Part shown: positions 49,976 through 61,099 of the stretch, in pieces
How positions within the stretch are numbered: the first letter of the stretch is position 1
Layout of the letters: each line of letters starts with the position of its first letter
Notes under the pieces: model-generated
Told to the model about the DNA's origin: nothing
Seen by the model: only the letters and a program-made list of their open reading frames with translations
Database searches by the model: none
Assembly: GCF_021261325.1 (NCBI RefSeq)
Contig: NZ_JAJSBI010000003.1
Span: forward strand, 248,001 to 312,000
Source: Streptomyces guryensis
GTDB taxonomy: Bacteria > Actinomycetota > Actinomycetes > Streptomycetales > Streptomycetaceae
Length of the DNA stretch: 64,000 nucleotides
Direction of reading: 5' to 3'
Program-made: the position numbers and the translations under genes

Positions 49976-50029
49976 GGGGCGCGGGGCTGTGCCGATGTGC
50001 GGCTCCGCCGCGTGGGCGCGACCAGCCAC
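49976..50029. repeat. Dispersed 54-bp intergenic repeat, copy 2
   Basis: This copy begins GGGGCGCGGGGCTGTGCCG and ends GCGCGACCAGCCAC. It matches 22796-22849 with six substitutions. It lies between the Wbl and glpX genes, which are convergent. Confidence 0.85.
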
Positions 50030-50067
50030 ACTCGACCCGCACCCGCCAACGCACGGAACTCCCCGAG

Positions 50068-51102
50068 CTATTTGGCGCGGTCAAAGTCAATCGCGCTGTA
50101 AGCCCGCAGCTTGCTCAACCGATGCTCGGAGTTGATCTGCCGCACCGTCCCCGACTTCGACCGCATCACGATCGACTCGGTGGTGGCGGTCTCCGACCGG
50201 TACCGGACCCCCCGCAGCAACTCCCCGTCCGTGATCCCGGTGGCGACGAAGAACACGTTCTCGCCGGCGACCAGGTCGTCGGTGGTGAGTACCCGGTCGA
50301 GATCGTGCCCGGCGTCGATCGCCCGCGCCCGCTCCTCGTCGTCCTTCGGCCACAGCTTGCCCTGGATCGTGCCGCCCAGACACTTCACGGCGCACGCGGA
50401 GATGATCCCCTCCGGTGTGCCGCCGATCCCGAGCAGCATGTCGACGCCGGTGCCCTCGCGCAGCGCGTAGATCGACCCGGCGACGTCACCGTCGGAGATC
50501 AGCTTGATGCGCGCACCGGCCTCCCGGATCTCCTTGATGATCCCCTCGTGCCGCGGCCGGTCGAGGATCACCACCGTCACGTCCTCCGGCGTGGATCGCT
50601 TGGCCTTGGCGACGCGGCGGATGTTCACGGCCACCGGCGCGTCGATGTCGACGAAGTCGGCCGCCTCGGGTCCCGTGACCAGCTTGTCCATGTAGAAGAC
50701 GGCGGACGGGTCGAACATCGACCCCCGGTCCGCGGCCGCCAGCACGGAGATCGCGTTCGGCATGCCCTTGGCCGTCAGCGTGGTCCCGTCGATCGGGTCG
50801 ACGGCGATGTCGCACTCCGGCCCGGTCCCGTCCCCGACCCGCTCCCCGTTGAAGAGCATCGGGGCCTCGTCCTTCTCGCCCTCGCCGATGACGACCACGC
50901 CGTTCATCGACACGGTGGAGACGAGGGTCCGCATGGCGCGCACCGCGACACCGTCGGCGCCGTTCTTGTCGCCCCGGCCGACCCAGCGGCCCGCGGCCAT
51001 CGCGGCTGCTTCGGTCACCCGGACGAGTTCGAGGGCGAGGTTGCGGTCGGGGGCTTCACTGGGGACTTCGAGTTCGGACGGCAGATGATGATGCTCGGTC
51101 AT
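50068..51102 (-). CDS. glpX: Class II fructose-1,6-bisphosphatase
   Basis: A 344-residue GlpX enzyme that removes a phosphate from fructose 1,6-bisphosphate in gluconeogenesis. It contains [18 protein letters not shown] and [15 protein letters not shown], the metal-binding core, plus [20 protein letters not shown] and [20 protein letters not shown]. Actinomycetes generally rely on GlpX alone, so it is probably essential on non-sugar carbon sources. The ATG at 51102 follows AAAGGTG. Confidence 0.97.
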   Translation of the reverse strand: MTEHHHLPSELEVPSEAPDRNLALELVRVTEAAAMAAGRWVGRGDKNGADGVAVRAMRTLVSTVSMNGVVVIGEGEKDEAPMLFNGERVGDGTGPECDIAVDPIDGTTLTAKGMPNAISVLAAADRGSMFDPSAVFYMDKLVTGPEAADFVDIDAPVAVNIRRVAKAKRSTPEDVTVVILDRPRHEGIIKEIREAGARIKLISDGDVAGSIYALREGTGVDMLLGIGGTPEGIISACAVKCLGGTIQGKLWPKDDEERARAIDAGHDLDRVLTTDDLVAGENVFFVATGITDGELLRGVRYRSETATTESIVMRSKSGTVRQINSEHRLSKLRAYSAIDFDRAK

Positions 51103-51229
51103 CGAGGCGCACCTTTCTGATACGACGACGGCCGGATGAGGGTTCGACCCTCGACTCTATCGTCAGTCCGACAAAATGAGCAGGGGACCCCACGGATGAG
51201 CGAGCCGGGCACCTGCGACGATAGGGGGC

Positions 51230-51751
51230 GTGGCAGGTTCGAACGGCAAGCAGAAGACGGTCCGGGACATGGTCCTCTCCCTGGGCCTCATCGGGATCGC
51301 GGCGGCACTCATCTACGTGTTCATCCCGCACGACGACTCGCCCCGGGAGCTCCCACGGGTCGACTACCGCGTCGAACTGCTCACGGCGCGCCGCGCCGCG
51401 GCCTACCCGGTGGCCGCACCCGAGGGCCTGTCCAAGGACTGGAAGGCCACGTCGGTCCGCTTCCAGGGTGACCGGTTCGACGCCTGGCACCTGGGCTTCC
51501 ACACCCCCGGCGGCCAGTACGTGCAGGTCGAGCAGTCCACCCAGAAGCCGTCGGAGTTCATCGACGAGGCCACCCAGGGCTCGACGGTGACGAAGGCCAC
51601 GGAGCAGATCGACGGCCGCACCTGGACCCGCTTCACCGGCGGCCGCTACGACGCCCTCGTGCTCCCGGGCAAGGCCTCGACGACCGTGGTCGCGGGCACG
51701 GGCTCGTTCCAGCAGCTGACGGAGATGGCGCAGGCGCTGAAACTGGCGTAG
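51230..51751 (+). CDS. DUF4245 membrane-anchored protein
   Basis: A 173-residue protein with a basic N-terminus, one membrane segment (about 13-30, DMVLSLGLIGIAAALIYVFI) and an extracytoplasmic DUF4245 domain (about 45-173; WHLGFHTPGGQYVQVEQSTQ, TWTRFTGGRYDALVLPGKAS). The family is found only in actinobacteria and its role is unknown. It starts with a GTG at 51230, divergent from glpX, the usual neighbour in this genus. A perfect 10-bp terminator hairpin follows. Confidence 0.85.
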   Translation: MAGSNGKQKTVRDMVLSLGLIGIAAALIYVFIPHDDSPRELPRVDYRVELLTARRAAAYPVAAPEGLSKDWKATSVRFQGDRFDAWHLGFHTPGGQYVQVEQSTQKPSEFIDEATQGSTVTKATEQIDGRTWTRFTGGRYDALVLPGKASTTVVAGTGSFQQLTEMAQALKLA

Positions 51752-51799
51752 CCGTCCCGCGCGCGGGACGCGTACGGGGCACGGGACGCGTACGGGAGA

Positions 51800-51825
51800 G
51801 GCCCCCGGCTTCGTCGCCGGGGGCC
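51800..51825 (+). terminator. Terminator after the DUF4245 gene
   Basis: GGCCCCCGGC pairs with GCCGGGGGCC around the loop TTCGTC, followed by TTCGTC. It lies between convergent genes and could serve both. Confidence 0.8.
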
Positions 51826-51891
51826 TTCGTCGTGCGGGGCGTGCAAGGTGGTGCGGGGGCGTGCGAGGTGGTGCGGGCTCGTGCGGGCCGC

Positions 51892-52482
51892 TCAGACCGT
51901 CGTGACGACCTGCTCGTACGCCAGGCGCGGGGAGCGCGGGAACCAGGCGTCCTCGCCCGGCTTGCCGATGTTGACGACCATCAGCGGGGTGTGGTCGTCG
52001 TCCAGGAACTCCTTCTGGACGCCCGCGAAGTCGAGACCGGTCATCGGGCCGGCGGCGAGACCCGCGGCACGGACACCGATGATGAAGTAGGCGGCCTGCA
52101 GCGCGGCGTTCAGGCCGGCGGCACCCTCGCGGGCCGGGCGCTCGGAGAAGAAGACGTCCTTGGCGGCCGGGAAGTGCGGGAAGAGGGTCGGCAGCTCCTC
52201 GTGGAACTCGTTGTCCGCGGAGAGGATCGCGACCAGCGGGGCCGTGGCGGTCTTGGGCTGGTTGCCCTCGGCCATGTGCCGCACCAGGCGCTCACGGGCC
52301 TCGGCGGAGCGGACCAGGGTGACGCGCAGCGGCGACTGGTTGAAGGCGGTCGGGCCGTACTTGACCAGGTCGTAGATCGCCTGGATCTGCTCGTCGGTCA
52401 CCGGCTCGTCGGTGAAGGTGTTCGCGGTACGGGCCTCGCGGAAGAGCAGGTCCTGGGCGGCGGGGTCAAGAACGAGAGACAT
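51892..52482 (-). CDS. Nitroreductase-family FMN oxidoreductase (RutE/HadB-like)
   Basis: A 196-residue nitroreductase-fold protein. Typical parts are the FREARTANTFTDEPVTDEQI start, YGPTAFNQSPLRVTLVRSAE (FMN loop with the Asn-Gln), and LAAGPMTGLDFAGVQKEFL near the C-terminus. It resembles the malonic semialdehyde reductase RutE subfamily; the physiological substrate is not clear. GAGGAAG lies 7 bases before the ATG at 52482. It is convergent with the DUF4245 gene and stands alone, about 160 bp from xseB. Confidence 0.9.
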   Translation of the reverse strand: MSLVLDPAAQDLLFREARTANTFTDEPVTDEQIQAIYDLVKYGPTAFNQSPLRVTLVRSAEARERLVRHMAEGNQPKTATAPLVAILSADNEFHEELPTLFPHFPAAKDVFFSERPAREGAAGLNAALQAAYFIIGVRAAGLAAGPMTGLDFAGVQKEFLDDDHTPLMVVNIGKPGEDAWFPRSPRLAYEQVVTTV

Positions 52483-52642
52483 GCGGCAACTTCCTCGGGG
52501 TGGCGCCTGGATCCGTACCGGACCGCGGTCCGGATCCACTGACAGGACCGACCGTACGCCAAGGAAGGTTCAAAGTTCAACAACAACCGGGGCGTGGTGA
52601 TCCGCTTCACAGAGGACCACCGGTACCTCGCCCTGCCGTGCG

Positions 52643-52873
52643 CTACTCGCCGCCGTCCGCTTCCCCGGACTTTTCCTCCGCGAGAGCCGCGTCCAACCGG
52701 GCCCGCGCCCCGTCCAGCCAGCGCCGGCACACCTTGGCCAGCTCCTCACCCCGTTCCCAGAGCGCCAGGGACTCCTCCAGCGTCGTACCGCCCGCCTCGA
52801 GCCGCCGTACGACCTCGATCAGCTCGTCCCGTGCCTGCTCGTAGCCGAGCGCCTCATCCACCTTGCTGGTCAT
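52643..52873 (-). CDS. xseB: Exodeoxyribonuclease VII small subunit
   Basis: A 76-residue, mainly helical protein with the family core [41 protein letters not shown] pattern. Several XseB subunits wrap one XseA to make exonuclease VII, which degrades single-stranded DNA in both directions. It lies 48 bp after xseA in the same direction. The acidic C-terminus is typical of streptomycetes. Confidence 0.95.
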   Translation of the reverse strand: MTSKVDEALGYEQARDELIEVVRRLEAGGTTLEESLALWERGEELAKVCRRWLDGARARLDAALAEEKSGEADGGE

Positions 52874-52921
52874 CCGCCCACCCTATGCATCGACTCGAAC
52901 CGTGCCCCGGTCCCCGCGTTC

Positions 52922-54130
52922 TCAGTCGCCCCGGACCACCGTGAACTCGCCCTCCGCCACTCGCGCCCGCAGCCTCTCGTCCGCCGTCACCTCGTCCGGG
53001 GCGCGGACGACATGGCCGTCGGCCTTCTGCAGCACGGCGTAACCGCGCTTCAGGGTGGCGGCGGGGGAGAGGGCCACCACGCGCGCGTGCGTGTGCGTCA
53101 GCTCGGAGGAGGCGCGGTCGAGGAGATGCCCGAGCGTGCGCCGCGACCGGTCGACCAGTGAGGCGACATGATCGGCCCGTTCGTCGATCATCCGGTGCGG
53201 ATCCTCTATCGAGGGCCGGGCGAGCGCCTGGGCGAGCCCGCGCTCCTCCCGCTCGACGAGCGCCTCGACGCACCGCCGCGCCCGGTTGCGCAACTGCTGC
53301 ACGCGCTCGTACTCCTCCCCGACGTCCGGTACGACCTTCTTGGCGGCGTCGGTGGGCGTGGAGGCCCGCAGGTCGGCGACGTAATCGAGGAGCGGATTGT
53401 CCGGCTCGTGCCCGATCGCCGACACGACCGGCGTACGGCACGCGGCCACGGCGCGCACGAGCTGCTCGTCGGAGAACGGAAGGAGGTCCTCCACGCTTCC
53501 GCCCCCGCGCGCGACGATGATGACGTCCACCTCGCCGGCCTCGTCGAGCTCCTTCACGGCCTGCACGACCTGCGGGACGGCGTGTACGCCCTGCACGGCG
53601 ACGTTGCGTACCTCGAAGCGGACGGCGGGCCAGCGGTGCCGGGCGTTCTCCAGGACGTCCCGCTCGGCGGCGGAGGCGCGGCCGCAGACCAGCCCGATGA
53701 GCTGCGGCAGGAAGGGCAGGGCCTTCTTCCGCCCGGGCGCGAACAGTCCCTCGGCGGTGAGGGACTTCTTCAACTGCTCCAGCCGCGCGAGGAGTTCACC
53801 GACCCCCACCGGCCTTATCTCGGCGGCCCGCAGGGACAGCTGCCCCCGCGGCGCGTACCACTCCGGCTTCGCGAGTACGACGACCCGCGCACCCTCGCTC
53901 ACCACATCGGCGACGGCGTCGAACACCTGGCGGTAGCAGGTGACGCCGACGGAGATGTCGTGCGACGGATCCCGCAGGGTCAGAAACACCACCCCGGCGC
54001 CGGGACGCCGCGAGAGCTGAGTGATCTGCCCCTCGACCCAGACGGCCCCCAGCCGGTCGATCCACCCCCCGATGAGCCGCGAGACCTCACCGACGGGCAG
54101 GGGCGCTTCCGCGGACGTGTTGAGAGCCAT
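52922..54130 (-). CDS. xseA: Exodeoxyribonuclease VII large subunit
   Basis: A 402-residue catalytic subunit. The N-terminal OB-fold (about 10-100, [20 protein letters not shown]) binds ssDNA, followed by a nuclease core with [40 protein letters not shown] and [21 protein letters not shown] long coiled coil follows, then the C-terminal [20 protein letters not shown] strand region. It is followed by xseB. The ATG at 54130 ([11 protein letters not shown]) is chosen, as upstream sequence is the dispersed repeat. Confidence 0.96.
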   Translation of the reverse strand: MALNTSAEAPLPVGEVSRLIGGWIDRLGAVWVEGQITQLSRRPGAGVVFLTLRDPSHDISVGVTCYRQVFDAVADVVSEGARVVVLAKPEWYAPRGQLSLRAAEIRPVGVGELLARLEQLKKSLTAEGLFAPGRKKALPFLPQLIGLVCGRASAAERDVLENARHRWPAVRFEVRNVAVQGVHAVPQVVQAVKELDEAGEVDVIIVARGGGSVEDLLPFSDEQLVRAVAACRTPVVSAIGHEPDNPLLDYVADLRASTPTDAAKKVVPDVGEEYERVQQLRNRARRCVEALVEREERGLAQALARPSIEDPHRMIDERADHVASLVDRSRRTLGHLLDRASSELTHTHARVVALSPAATLKRGYAVLQKADGHVVRAPDEVTADERLRARVAEGEFTVVRGD

Positions 54131-54159
54131 GCCGCGAGCGTATCGGCCGAGGCTGACAC

Positions 54160-54236
54160 TCCAGCTCGTCCGGCGATCGAGGACGAGGCCGTTCAGGCCG
54201 AAAAGCAGGGGGCCTGGGGGCGGCGGCCCCCAGGGA
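54160..54236. repeat. Dispersed GAGGACGAGGCCGTTCAGGCCG repeat with hairpin tail
   Basis: The element runs from CCAGCTCGTCCGGCGATC through GAGGACGAGGCCGTTCAGGCCG to CCTGGGGGC-GGCG-GCCCCCAGG (arms 54213-54221 and 54226-54234). It lies between the divergent xseA and ispH genes. Copies are at 30461, 36237 and 46628. Confidence 0.85.
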
Positions 54237-54264
54237 CGGGACGGGTAGGGGCGGCGGAGGCGAA

Positions 54265-54294
54265 CCGAAGATCGCACAGGTGCGCGATCTTCGG
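54265..54294. promoter_or_regulatory. 11-bp perfect inverted repeat upstream of ispH
   Basis: CCGAAGATCGC (54265-54275) and GCGATCTTCGG (54284-54294) are exact inverted repeats separated by 8 bp, ending about 30 bp before the ispH start. TACGAT at 54312-54317 is a -10 candidate 7 nt before the ATG at 54325, so the repeat covers the -35 region. It may be an operator, or an RNA hairpin for xseA-side transcription. Confidence 0.6.
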
Positions 54295-54324
54295 CCCCCC
54301 GAACGCGGCCTTACGATGGATCGC

Positions 54325-55326
54325 ATGACTGCTTCGCCTGGCCGCCGTGTCCTGCTCGCCGCCCCCCGTGGCTACTGCGCGGGTGTGGACCGCGCCGTGA
54401 TCGCCGTCGAGAAAGCCCTGGAGCAGTACGGGGCTCCGATCTATGTCCGGCACGAGATCGTGCACAACAAGTACGTCGTGCAGACCCTGGAGAAGAAGGG
54501 CGCCGTCTTCGTCGAGCGGACGGAGGAGGTCCCCGAGGGGAACATCGTCATGTTCTCCGCGCACGGTGTGGCCCCCGTCGTCCATGAAGAGGCCGCGCGC
54601 GGCAGGCTCGCCACCATCGACGCGACCTGCCCGCTCGTCACCAAGGTCCACAAGGAAGCCGTCCGCTTCGCGAGCGAGGACTACGACATCCTGCTGATCG
54701 GGCACGAGGGCCACGAGGAGGTCATCGGCACCTCCGGCGAGGCCCCCGAGCACATCCAGCTCGTGGACGGGCCGAAGGACGTCGCCAAGGTCGAGGTCCG
54801 CGACCCGTCCAAGGTCGTCTGGCTGTCCCAGACCACCCTCTCCGTCGACGAGACCATGGAGACCGTCGACGCACTGCAGGAGAAGTTCCCGCAGCTGATC
54901 TCGCCGCCCAGCGACGACATCTGCTACGCCACGCAGAACCGCCAGCTCGCGGTGAAGCAAATGGGCGCCGAGGCCGAGCTGGTGATCGTCGTCGGCTCCC
55001 GCAACTCCTCCAACTCCAAGCGGCTCGTCGAGGTCGCCAAGCTCGCGGGCTCCCGCGAGGCGTACCTGGTGGACTTCGCCGACGAGATCGACGAGACCTG
55101 GCTGGAGGGCGTGTCCACGGTCGGCGTCACGTCCGGTGCCTCCGTCCCCGAGGTCCTGGTCGAGCAGGTCCTCGACTGGCTCGCGCAGCGCGGCTTCGAG
55201 GACGTCGAGATCGTCAAGGCGGCCGAGGAGTCCATCACGTTCTCGCTGCCCAAGGAGCTCCGCCGCGACCTGCGCGAGCAGGCGGCGGCGCTGATCGCGG
55301 AGCGAACCGGCACCTCGCCTGAGTGA
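54325..55326 (+). CDS. ispH: 4-hydroxy-3-methylbut-2-enyl diphosphate reductase
   Basis: A 333-residue iron-sulfur enzyme that makes IPP and DMAPP in the last step of the MEP isoprenoid pathway. The three cluster Cys are in [12 protein letters not shown] (Cys18), [14 protein letters not shown] and [12 protein letters not shown]; the catalytic Glu/Thr region and [14 protein letters not shown] are also present. The ATG at 54325 is used, as TACGAT stands 7 nt before it and there is no ribosome site; an ATG at 54316 is three codons longer. It is followed after 29 bp by ppgK. Confidence 0.96.
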   Translation: MTASPGRRVLLAAPRGYCAGVDRAVIAVEKALEQYGAPIYVRHEIVHNKYVVQTLEKKGAVFVERTEEVPEGNIVMFSAHGVAPVVHEEAARGRLATIDATCPLVTKVHKEAVRFASEDYDILLIGHEGHEEVIGTSGEAPEHIQLVDGPKDVAKVEVRDPSKVVWLSQTTLSVDETMETVDALQEKFPQLISPPSDDICYATQNRQLAVKQMGAEAELVIVVGSRNSSNSKRLVEVAKLAGSREAYLVDFADEIDETWLEGVSTVGVTSGASVPEVLVEQVLDWLAQRGFEDVEIVKAAEESITFSLPKELRRDLREQAAALIAERTGTSPE

Positions 55327-55355
55327 CTGTCAGTCGTCCGTCGTAACGTAGAGCC

Positions 55356-56099
<744 letters not shown>

Positions 56100-56117
56100 G
56101 CCCGGCCGGGGCCCGGC

Positions 56118-56705
56118 CTAGTACGGGGGCGGGCGGTGGCGGTCGGTGTGCCGGTGGCGCATCAGGGCGGCCTTCCGTACGGTCACGATCAGGCCCGCGA
56201 CGAGGGTCCCCCCGTACAGCCACCCGGCCTGCGTGGCCAGCGCCGTCACCAGTCCCATCAGCCGGCCGAGCAGCCCGCCGCTGCTGTCGGCCACCGGGAG
56301 CAGGCCCGCCGCGAAGGCGATCGGTACGACCACGGGTGCGGTCGCCAGGTCGCCCTTGCGCACCCAGACCGCGGTCAGCAGGCACACCGGCAGGAACAGC
56401 ACGCCGTACAGCGTCAGCGACGCCCCGAACAGCAGCTGGTCGAGACAGCCGAGCGCGAACATCACCGCCCCGCAGAACAGACCGCTGCCCAGGCCGGTCA
56501 GCCGGGGGTTGGGCAGCCGCCGCACGGCCTCGGCCGGCGGCGGGACCGGCTGCCGTGCCGCCGCCGGGCGGGTCGAAGGGCGGCGCTGTGCGGCAGACCG
56601 CGCACCACCGCCCCCACCGCTTCCGCCGCGCTTCGCCTGCGGGGGCAGCGGGGGCTTGCCGCGTCGCGTTCCGTTGTGCGGGGGTCGCGTCCCGTGTTGC
56701 TCCAC
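56118..56705 (-). CDS. DUF6542-like membrane protein
   Basis: A 195-residue protein with a basic, Gly/Pro-rich N-terminal half (about 1-70) and four to five hydrophobic segments (LTGLGSGLFCGAVMFALGCL, LFGASLTLYGVLFLPVCLLT, and others). It ends with a His/Arg-rich tail (RHRHTDRHRPPPY). The call is to an uncharacterised actinobacterial membrane family; its function is unknown. It is convergent with ppgK, only 18 bp away, and divergent from ychF. No clear ribosome site precedes the ATG at 56705. Confidence 0.78.
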   Translation of the reverse strand: MEQHGTRPPHNGTRRGKPPLPPQAKRGGSGGGGGARSAAQRRPSTRPAAARQPVPPPAEAVRRLPNPRLTGLGSGLFCGAVMFALGCLDQLLFGASLTLYGVLFLPVCLLTAVWVRKGDLATAPVVVPIAFAAGLLPVADSSGGLLGRLMGLVTALATQAGWLYGGTLVAGLIVTVRKAALMRHRHTDRHRPPPY

Positions 56706-56905
56706 CGGACCAACTTAGGTCGGTTTATGTGTGCAATCGCCCCTGAGACACGCCGAGGGGCGGAGCTTGGCCAAGCGTTCGACGGGGCGCCGGAGCGGGG
56801 ACCGGTACGCCGTAGACTGGTGGATCGGCCCGCCCGTGCACCGAAGAAGGACCGGGCCCGCAGCCCCAGTCCCCCTGATGTCTCTCACGTACGGGAAGTC
56901 GCAAC

Positions 56906-57994
<1,089 letters not shown>

Positions 57995-58042
57995 CGGGTG
58001 ACACACCGCCACGTCGCTGATCTGGCAAACATGCAGGTCGGA

Positions 58043-58072
58043 AGGGGTCCGACTCCTCGGAGTCGGGCCCCT
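58043..58072 (+). terminator. Terminator after ychF
   Basis: AGGGGTCCGACTC pairs with GAGTCGGGCCCCT (13 bp with one G-T pair) around CTCG, followed by GGTCTTTTCC. It lies between the convergent ychF and rarA genes. Confidence 0.9.
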
Positions 58073-58138
58073 GGTCTTTTCCCGTGCAGGGATGACGTGA
58101 GAGCGCCGGCGCTGGACCGTGCACTGTTCAGAGCCCGG

Positions 58139-59452
58139 TCAGCCGCTTTGCCGACGGGCACGCAGAGCGGTCCAGTGGCGCAGGCGCTCGGTGATCTGGG
58201 CTTCGTAGCCGTTGTGGGTGGGCTGGTAGTACGTCTCGCGGTCCATGTCGTCGGGGAAGTAGTCGTCACCGGAGAACCCGGCGGTTGTGTCCGGGTCGTA
58301 CTGGTAGTCCTTTCCGTAGCCGAGGTCCTTCATCAGCCGGGTCGGGGCGTTGAGGATGTGGGCGGGTGGCATGAGCGAGCCGGTGTGGCGGGAGGATCGG
58401 TGTGCCGCGTTGAGGCCGCGGTAGACGGCGATGGACTTGGGGGCGGTGGCGAGGTAGACGACGGCCTGGGCGATCGCCAACTCGCCCTCGGGGGAGCCGA
58501 GCCGCTCGTACACGTCCCAGGCGGCGAGTGCCTGCTGGACGGCGTGCGGGTCGGCCATGCCGATGTCCTCGTTCGCGAAGCGGACCAGACGGCGGGCCAC
58601 GAACAGCGGGTCCTCGCCGCCGTCGAGCATGCGGGCGAGCCAGTACAGGGCCGCGTCCGGATCGGAGCCGCGCATCGACTTGTGCAGCGCGGAGATCAGG
58701 TTGTAGTGGCCCTCCTGCGCCTTGTCGTAAAGAGGGGCCCGCTGCTGGATGTGATGGGCGAGCCCGGCGGTGTCCAGGGGAGTCTCGGTGTCCGGGAGGG
58801 CCTGGAGCTGTTCGGCCATGTTGAGGAGGTAGCGGCCGTCGCCGTCGGCCATGGCGATCAGGGCGCGGCGGGCGTCGTCGTCCAGGGGCAGACGGTGGCC
58901 GGTGAGCTGCTCGGCACGGTCGAGCAGCGTGGACAGCGCTGCTTCGTCGAGGCGTTTGAGGACGAGGACCTGGGTGCGGGAGAGGAGGGCGCCGTTGAGC
59001 TCGAAGCTCGGGTTCTCCGTGGTGGCGCCGATCAGGGTGACGGTGCCGTCCTCGACGTAGGGGAGGAAGCTGTCCTGCTGGGCACGGTTGAACCGGTGGA
59101 TCTCGTCGACGAACAGCAGGGTGCCCTGGCCGATACCGCGTCGGCTTCGTGCGGTGGCGAAGACCTTGCGCAGATCGGCCACGCCGGAGAAGGTGGCCGA
59201 CACCGGTTCGAAGGCCAGCTTGCCGGCGTCCGCGAGGAGCCGGGCGACGGTCGTTTTCCCGACGCCGGGCGGGCCCCACAGGATGGCGGAGCTGAGGCGC
59301 TGCTGGGCGACCATGCGGCCCAGCGGGGCGTCCGGGGCCAGGAGGTGGTCCTGCCCTACGACCTCTTCCAGCCGGGTGGGGCGCAGGCGGTCGGCGAGGG
59401 GCCGGGCGGGCTCCTCGTCGAAGAGCGGCAGGGTCGCTTCGGTCGGTTCCAT
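58139..59452 (-). CDS. rarA: Replication-associated recombination protein A
   Basis: A 437-residue AAA+ protein (RarA/MgsA/WRNIP1 family) that acts at stalled replication forks. Walker A is WGPPGVGKTTVARLLA, Walker B is LLFVDEIHRFNRAQQDSFLP, sensor 1 is LIGATTENPSFELN, and the C-terminal clamp/tetramer region includes YNLISALHKSMRGSDPDAAL and HILNAPTRLMKDLGYGKDYQ. It starts at the ATG at 59452. A 25-bp tandem duplication lies just upstream of the start. Confidence 0.96.
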   Translation of the reverse strand: MEPTEATLPLFDEEPARPLADRLRPTRLEEVVGQDHLLAPDAPLGRMVAQQRLSSAILWGPPGVGKTTVARLLADAGKLAFEPVSATFSGVADLRKVFATARSRRGIGQGTLLFVDEIHRFNRAQQDSFLPYVEDGTVTLIGATTENPSFELNGALLSRTQVLVLKRLDEAALSTLLDRAEQLTGHRLPLDDDARRALIAMADGDGRYLLNMAEQLQALPDTETPLDTAGLAHHIQQRAPLYDKAQEGHYNLISALHKSMRGSDPDAALYWLARMLDGGEDPLFVARRLVRFANEDIGMADPHAVQQALAAWDVYERLGSPEGELAIAQAVVYLATAPKSIAVYRGLNAAHRSSRHTGSLMPPAHILNAPTRLMKDLGYGKDYQYDPDTTAGFSGDDYFPDDMDRETYYQPTHNGYEAQITERLRHWTALRARRQSG

Positions 59453-59474
59453 CGGTCTCTCGGGTCGTAGGGGG

Positions 59475-59522
59475 AGGGGTGCGGACGTGTGCGGACAGGA
59501 GGGGTGCGGACGTGTGCGGACA
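59475..59522. repeat. 25-bp tandem duplication upstream of rarA
   Basis: AGGGGTGCGGACGTGTGCGG then AC occurs twice in direct order at 59475 and 59500 with a 25-bp period and only terminal differences. It lies 23 bp before the rarA start codon on the minus strand and could affect its promoter. Confidence 0.9.
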
Positions 59523-59587
59523 TGACGAGCCTTGCACGGGGCACTGACAGGCGTCGGCTCAGCCGCTCGCGGGGAAGCTCGCGGAAC

Positions 59588-60034
59588 TCATCGAGCCACG
59601 GGGCGTTCGCGTCGCGGCAGCCGCTCGGCGACCAGGTCGTAGGAATCCGCCCGTGTGCCGGTGCCGTAGGTGCGCGGGTCGACGGGCCGCTCGGCCCTGG
59701 GCAGGTGGGCGACGACGAGCAGGTAGGAGTCGGTGACGAGCTCCTCGACCAGCGTCCTGTCGATGCCTTCTCCGCTCTCCAGGGTGATCCAGTGCCTCTT
59801 GTTCATGTGGTAGCCGGGGGTGATGTGGCTGTACTGCTCCCGCAGGGCGTGGGCGTCGCCGGGGTCCGCCTTGAGGATCACGACGGGACGCCCCGGGACC
59901 TCTGTCATCAGCATGAACACCTTGCCGCGCACCTTGTAGACCTCCCAGTCGGGGCCGAAGGGGTGCTCCAGTCGGGCTCCGGGGAGTTCCTCCGCGCAGT
60001 CGGCGGCGGTCTTGTGCAGGGCCGATCCGTTCAT
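59588..60034 (-). CDS. MmcQ/YjbR-family protein
   Basis: A 148-residue protein with the MmcQ/YjbR double-wing-like fold: AEELPGARLEHPFGPDWEVY, KVRGKVFMLMTEVPGRPVVI and ITPGYHMNKRHWITLESGEG, followed by LVEELVTDSYLLVVAHLPRA. The family is thought to bind DNA but has no defined role. The ATG at 60034 is close to the divergent AraC gene; the N-terminus MNGSALHKTAADC fits. It lies between rarA and the AraC gene. Confidence 0.87.
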   Translation of the reverse strand: MNGSALHKTAADCAEELPGARLEHPFGPDWEVYKVRGKVFMLMTEVPGRPVVILKADPGDAHALREQYSHITPGYHMNKRHWITLESGEGIDRTLVEELVTDSYLLVVAHLPRAERPVDPRTYGTGTRADSYDLVAERLPRRERPVAR

Positions 60035-60166
60035 GGGTGGTGAGCCTTCTCAGGTGGTGACGGACTGTGGCATCGAAGGAGGCGGAGGGCGCGCCGCGCG
60101 GGCGCGTTGGCACGTCCCATCCTTCCGTCGGAGCCGACTGGCAAGGCGGTAGGCTGCGGACACGTG

Positions 60167-61099
60167 ATGGTCGACAAGCGACACTCCGGGCCGGGCAGGC
60201 AGGCCGGACCGACTGCGGTTCCGCTGTACGGCTTCCAGCCCCCGGTCGGCACTCCGTACGGCCTTGAGGTGAGTACCGTCGAGGACTTCTTCGCCCAGCA
60301 CGACGACTGGCCGTGGAACCCGCCCCGTCCGGGCCGTGCCACCTTCCACTACCTGATCCTGGTCACCGAGGGCGAGTTGGCGCACGACGTCGACTACGTC
60401 ACGCGGACCGTCACCCCCGGCCAGTGGCTGTGGGTGCGTCCCGGGCACGCGCAGTGCTGGCATCCTCCCGGCCCGGCCCGAGGCCCGTTCATCCTGTTCG
60501 AACCGGACATGCTGCGGCCCGACCTCGCCCGTCTCCTGGCCCCGCTCACCGCGCACGAGGCACCTGCCGTGCTGAGCCCGCACCCCGACGACATCGCCTG
60601 GCTCCAGCAGACGGCACTCCAGCTCCTGGACGAACACCGCGCACTGGGGCGCCGGCCCCTCGACGTCCACCACGCCCTGCGGCGCAGCCTGCTCGAATCG
60701 CTGCTGCTGCGCCTGGCCAACTCCCCGGGCGTCGTCCCTGCCGGCACGGCCACGGCCAACACCGGCCGTGCCGACAGGTACGGACGCTTCCTGGATGCCC
60801 TGGAGCTGCACTTTCGCGAACTGCACCAAGCCGCGGACTACGCCGAGCTGCTCGGCTGCTCGGTCCGCACCCTCAGTCGTACCGCACGGGACGCCACCGG
60901 CAAGGGGGTGCGTGAACTCATCGACGAGCGGCGCCTCCTGGAAGCCCGGCGCCTGCTGGGAGGTGCCCGGTGGGATGCCCGGACCGTGGCCGTCCACCTC
61001 GGCTTCAGCGATCCCGCGAACTTCGGCCGCTTCTTCCGCGACCGCACCGGCCTCACCCCGGCCGCCTTCGCGGCCCCCGACACCACGAACCACCCGTGA
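60167..61099 (+). CDS. AraC-family transcriptional regulator
   Basis: A 310-residue regulator. The N-terminal AraC_binding cupin (about 15-130; RATFHYLILVTEGELAHDVD, TPGQWLWVRPGHAQCWHPPG) is followed by a helical region and the C-terminal HTH: FRELHQAADYAELLGCSVRT LSRTARDATGKGVRELIDER pattern, then ARTVAVHLGFSDPANFGRFF. The ATG at 60167 or the adjoining GTG at 60164 is the start. The GAAGGAGTT type ribosome site is not obvious. It lies before a carboxylesterase gene, which may be its target. Confidence 0.87.
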   Translation: MVDKRHSGPGRQAGPTAVPLYGFQPPVGTPYGLEVSTVEDFFAQHDDWPWNPPRPGRATFHYLILVTEGELAHDVDYVTRTVTPGQWLWVRPGHAQCWHPPGPARGPFILFEPDMLRPDLARLLAPLTAHEAPAVLSPHPDDIAWLQQTALQLLDEHRALGRRPLDVHHALRRSLLESLLLRLANSPGVVPAGTATANTGRADRYGRFLDALELHFRELHQAADYAELLGCSVRTLSRTARDATGKGVRELIDERRLLEARRLLGGARWDARTVAVHLGFSDPANFGRFFRDRTGLTPAAFAAPDTTNHP

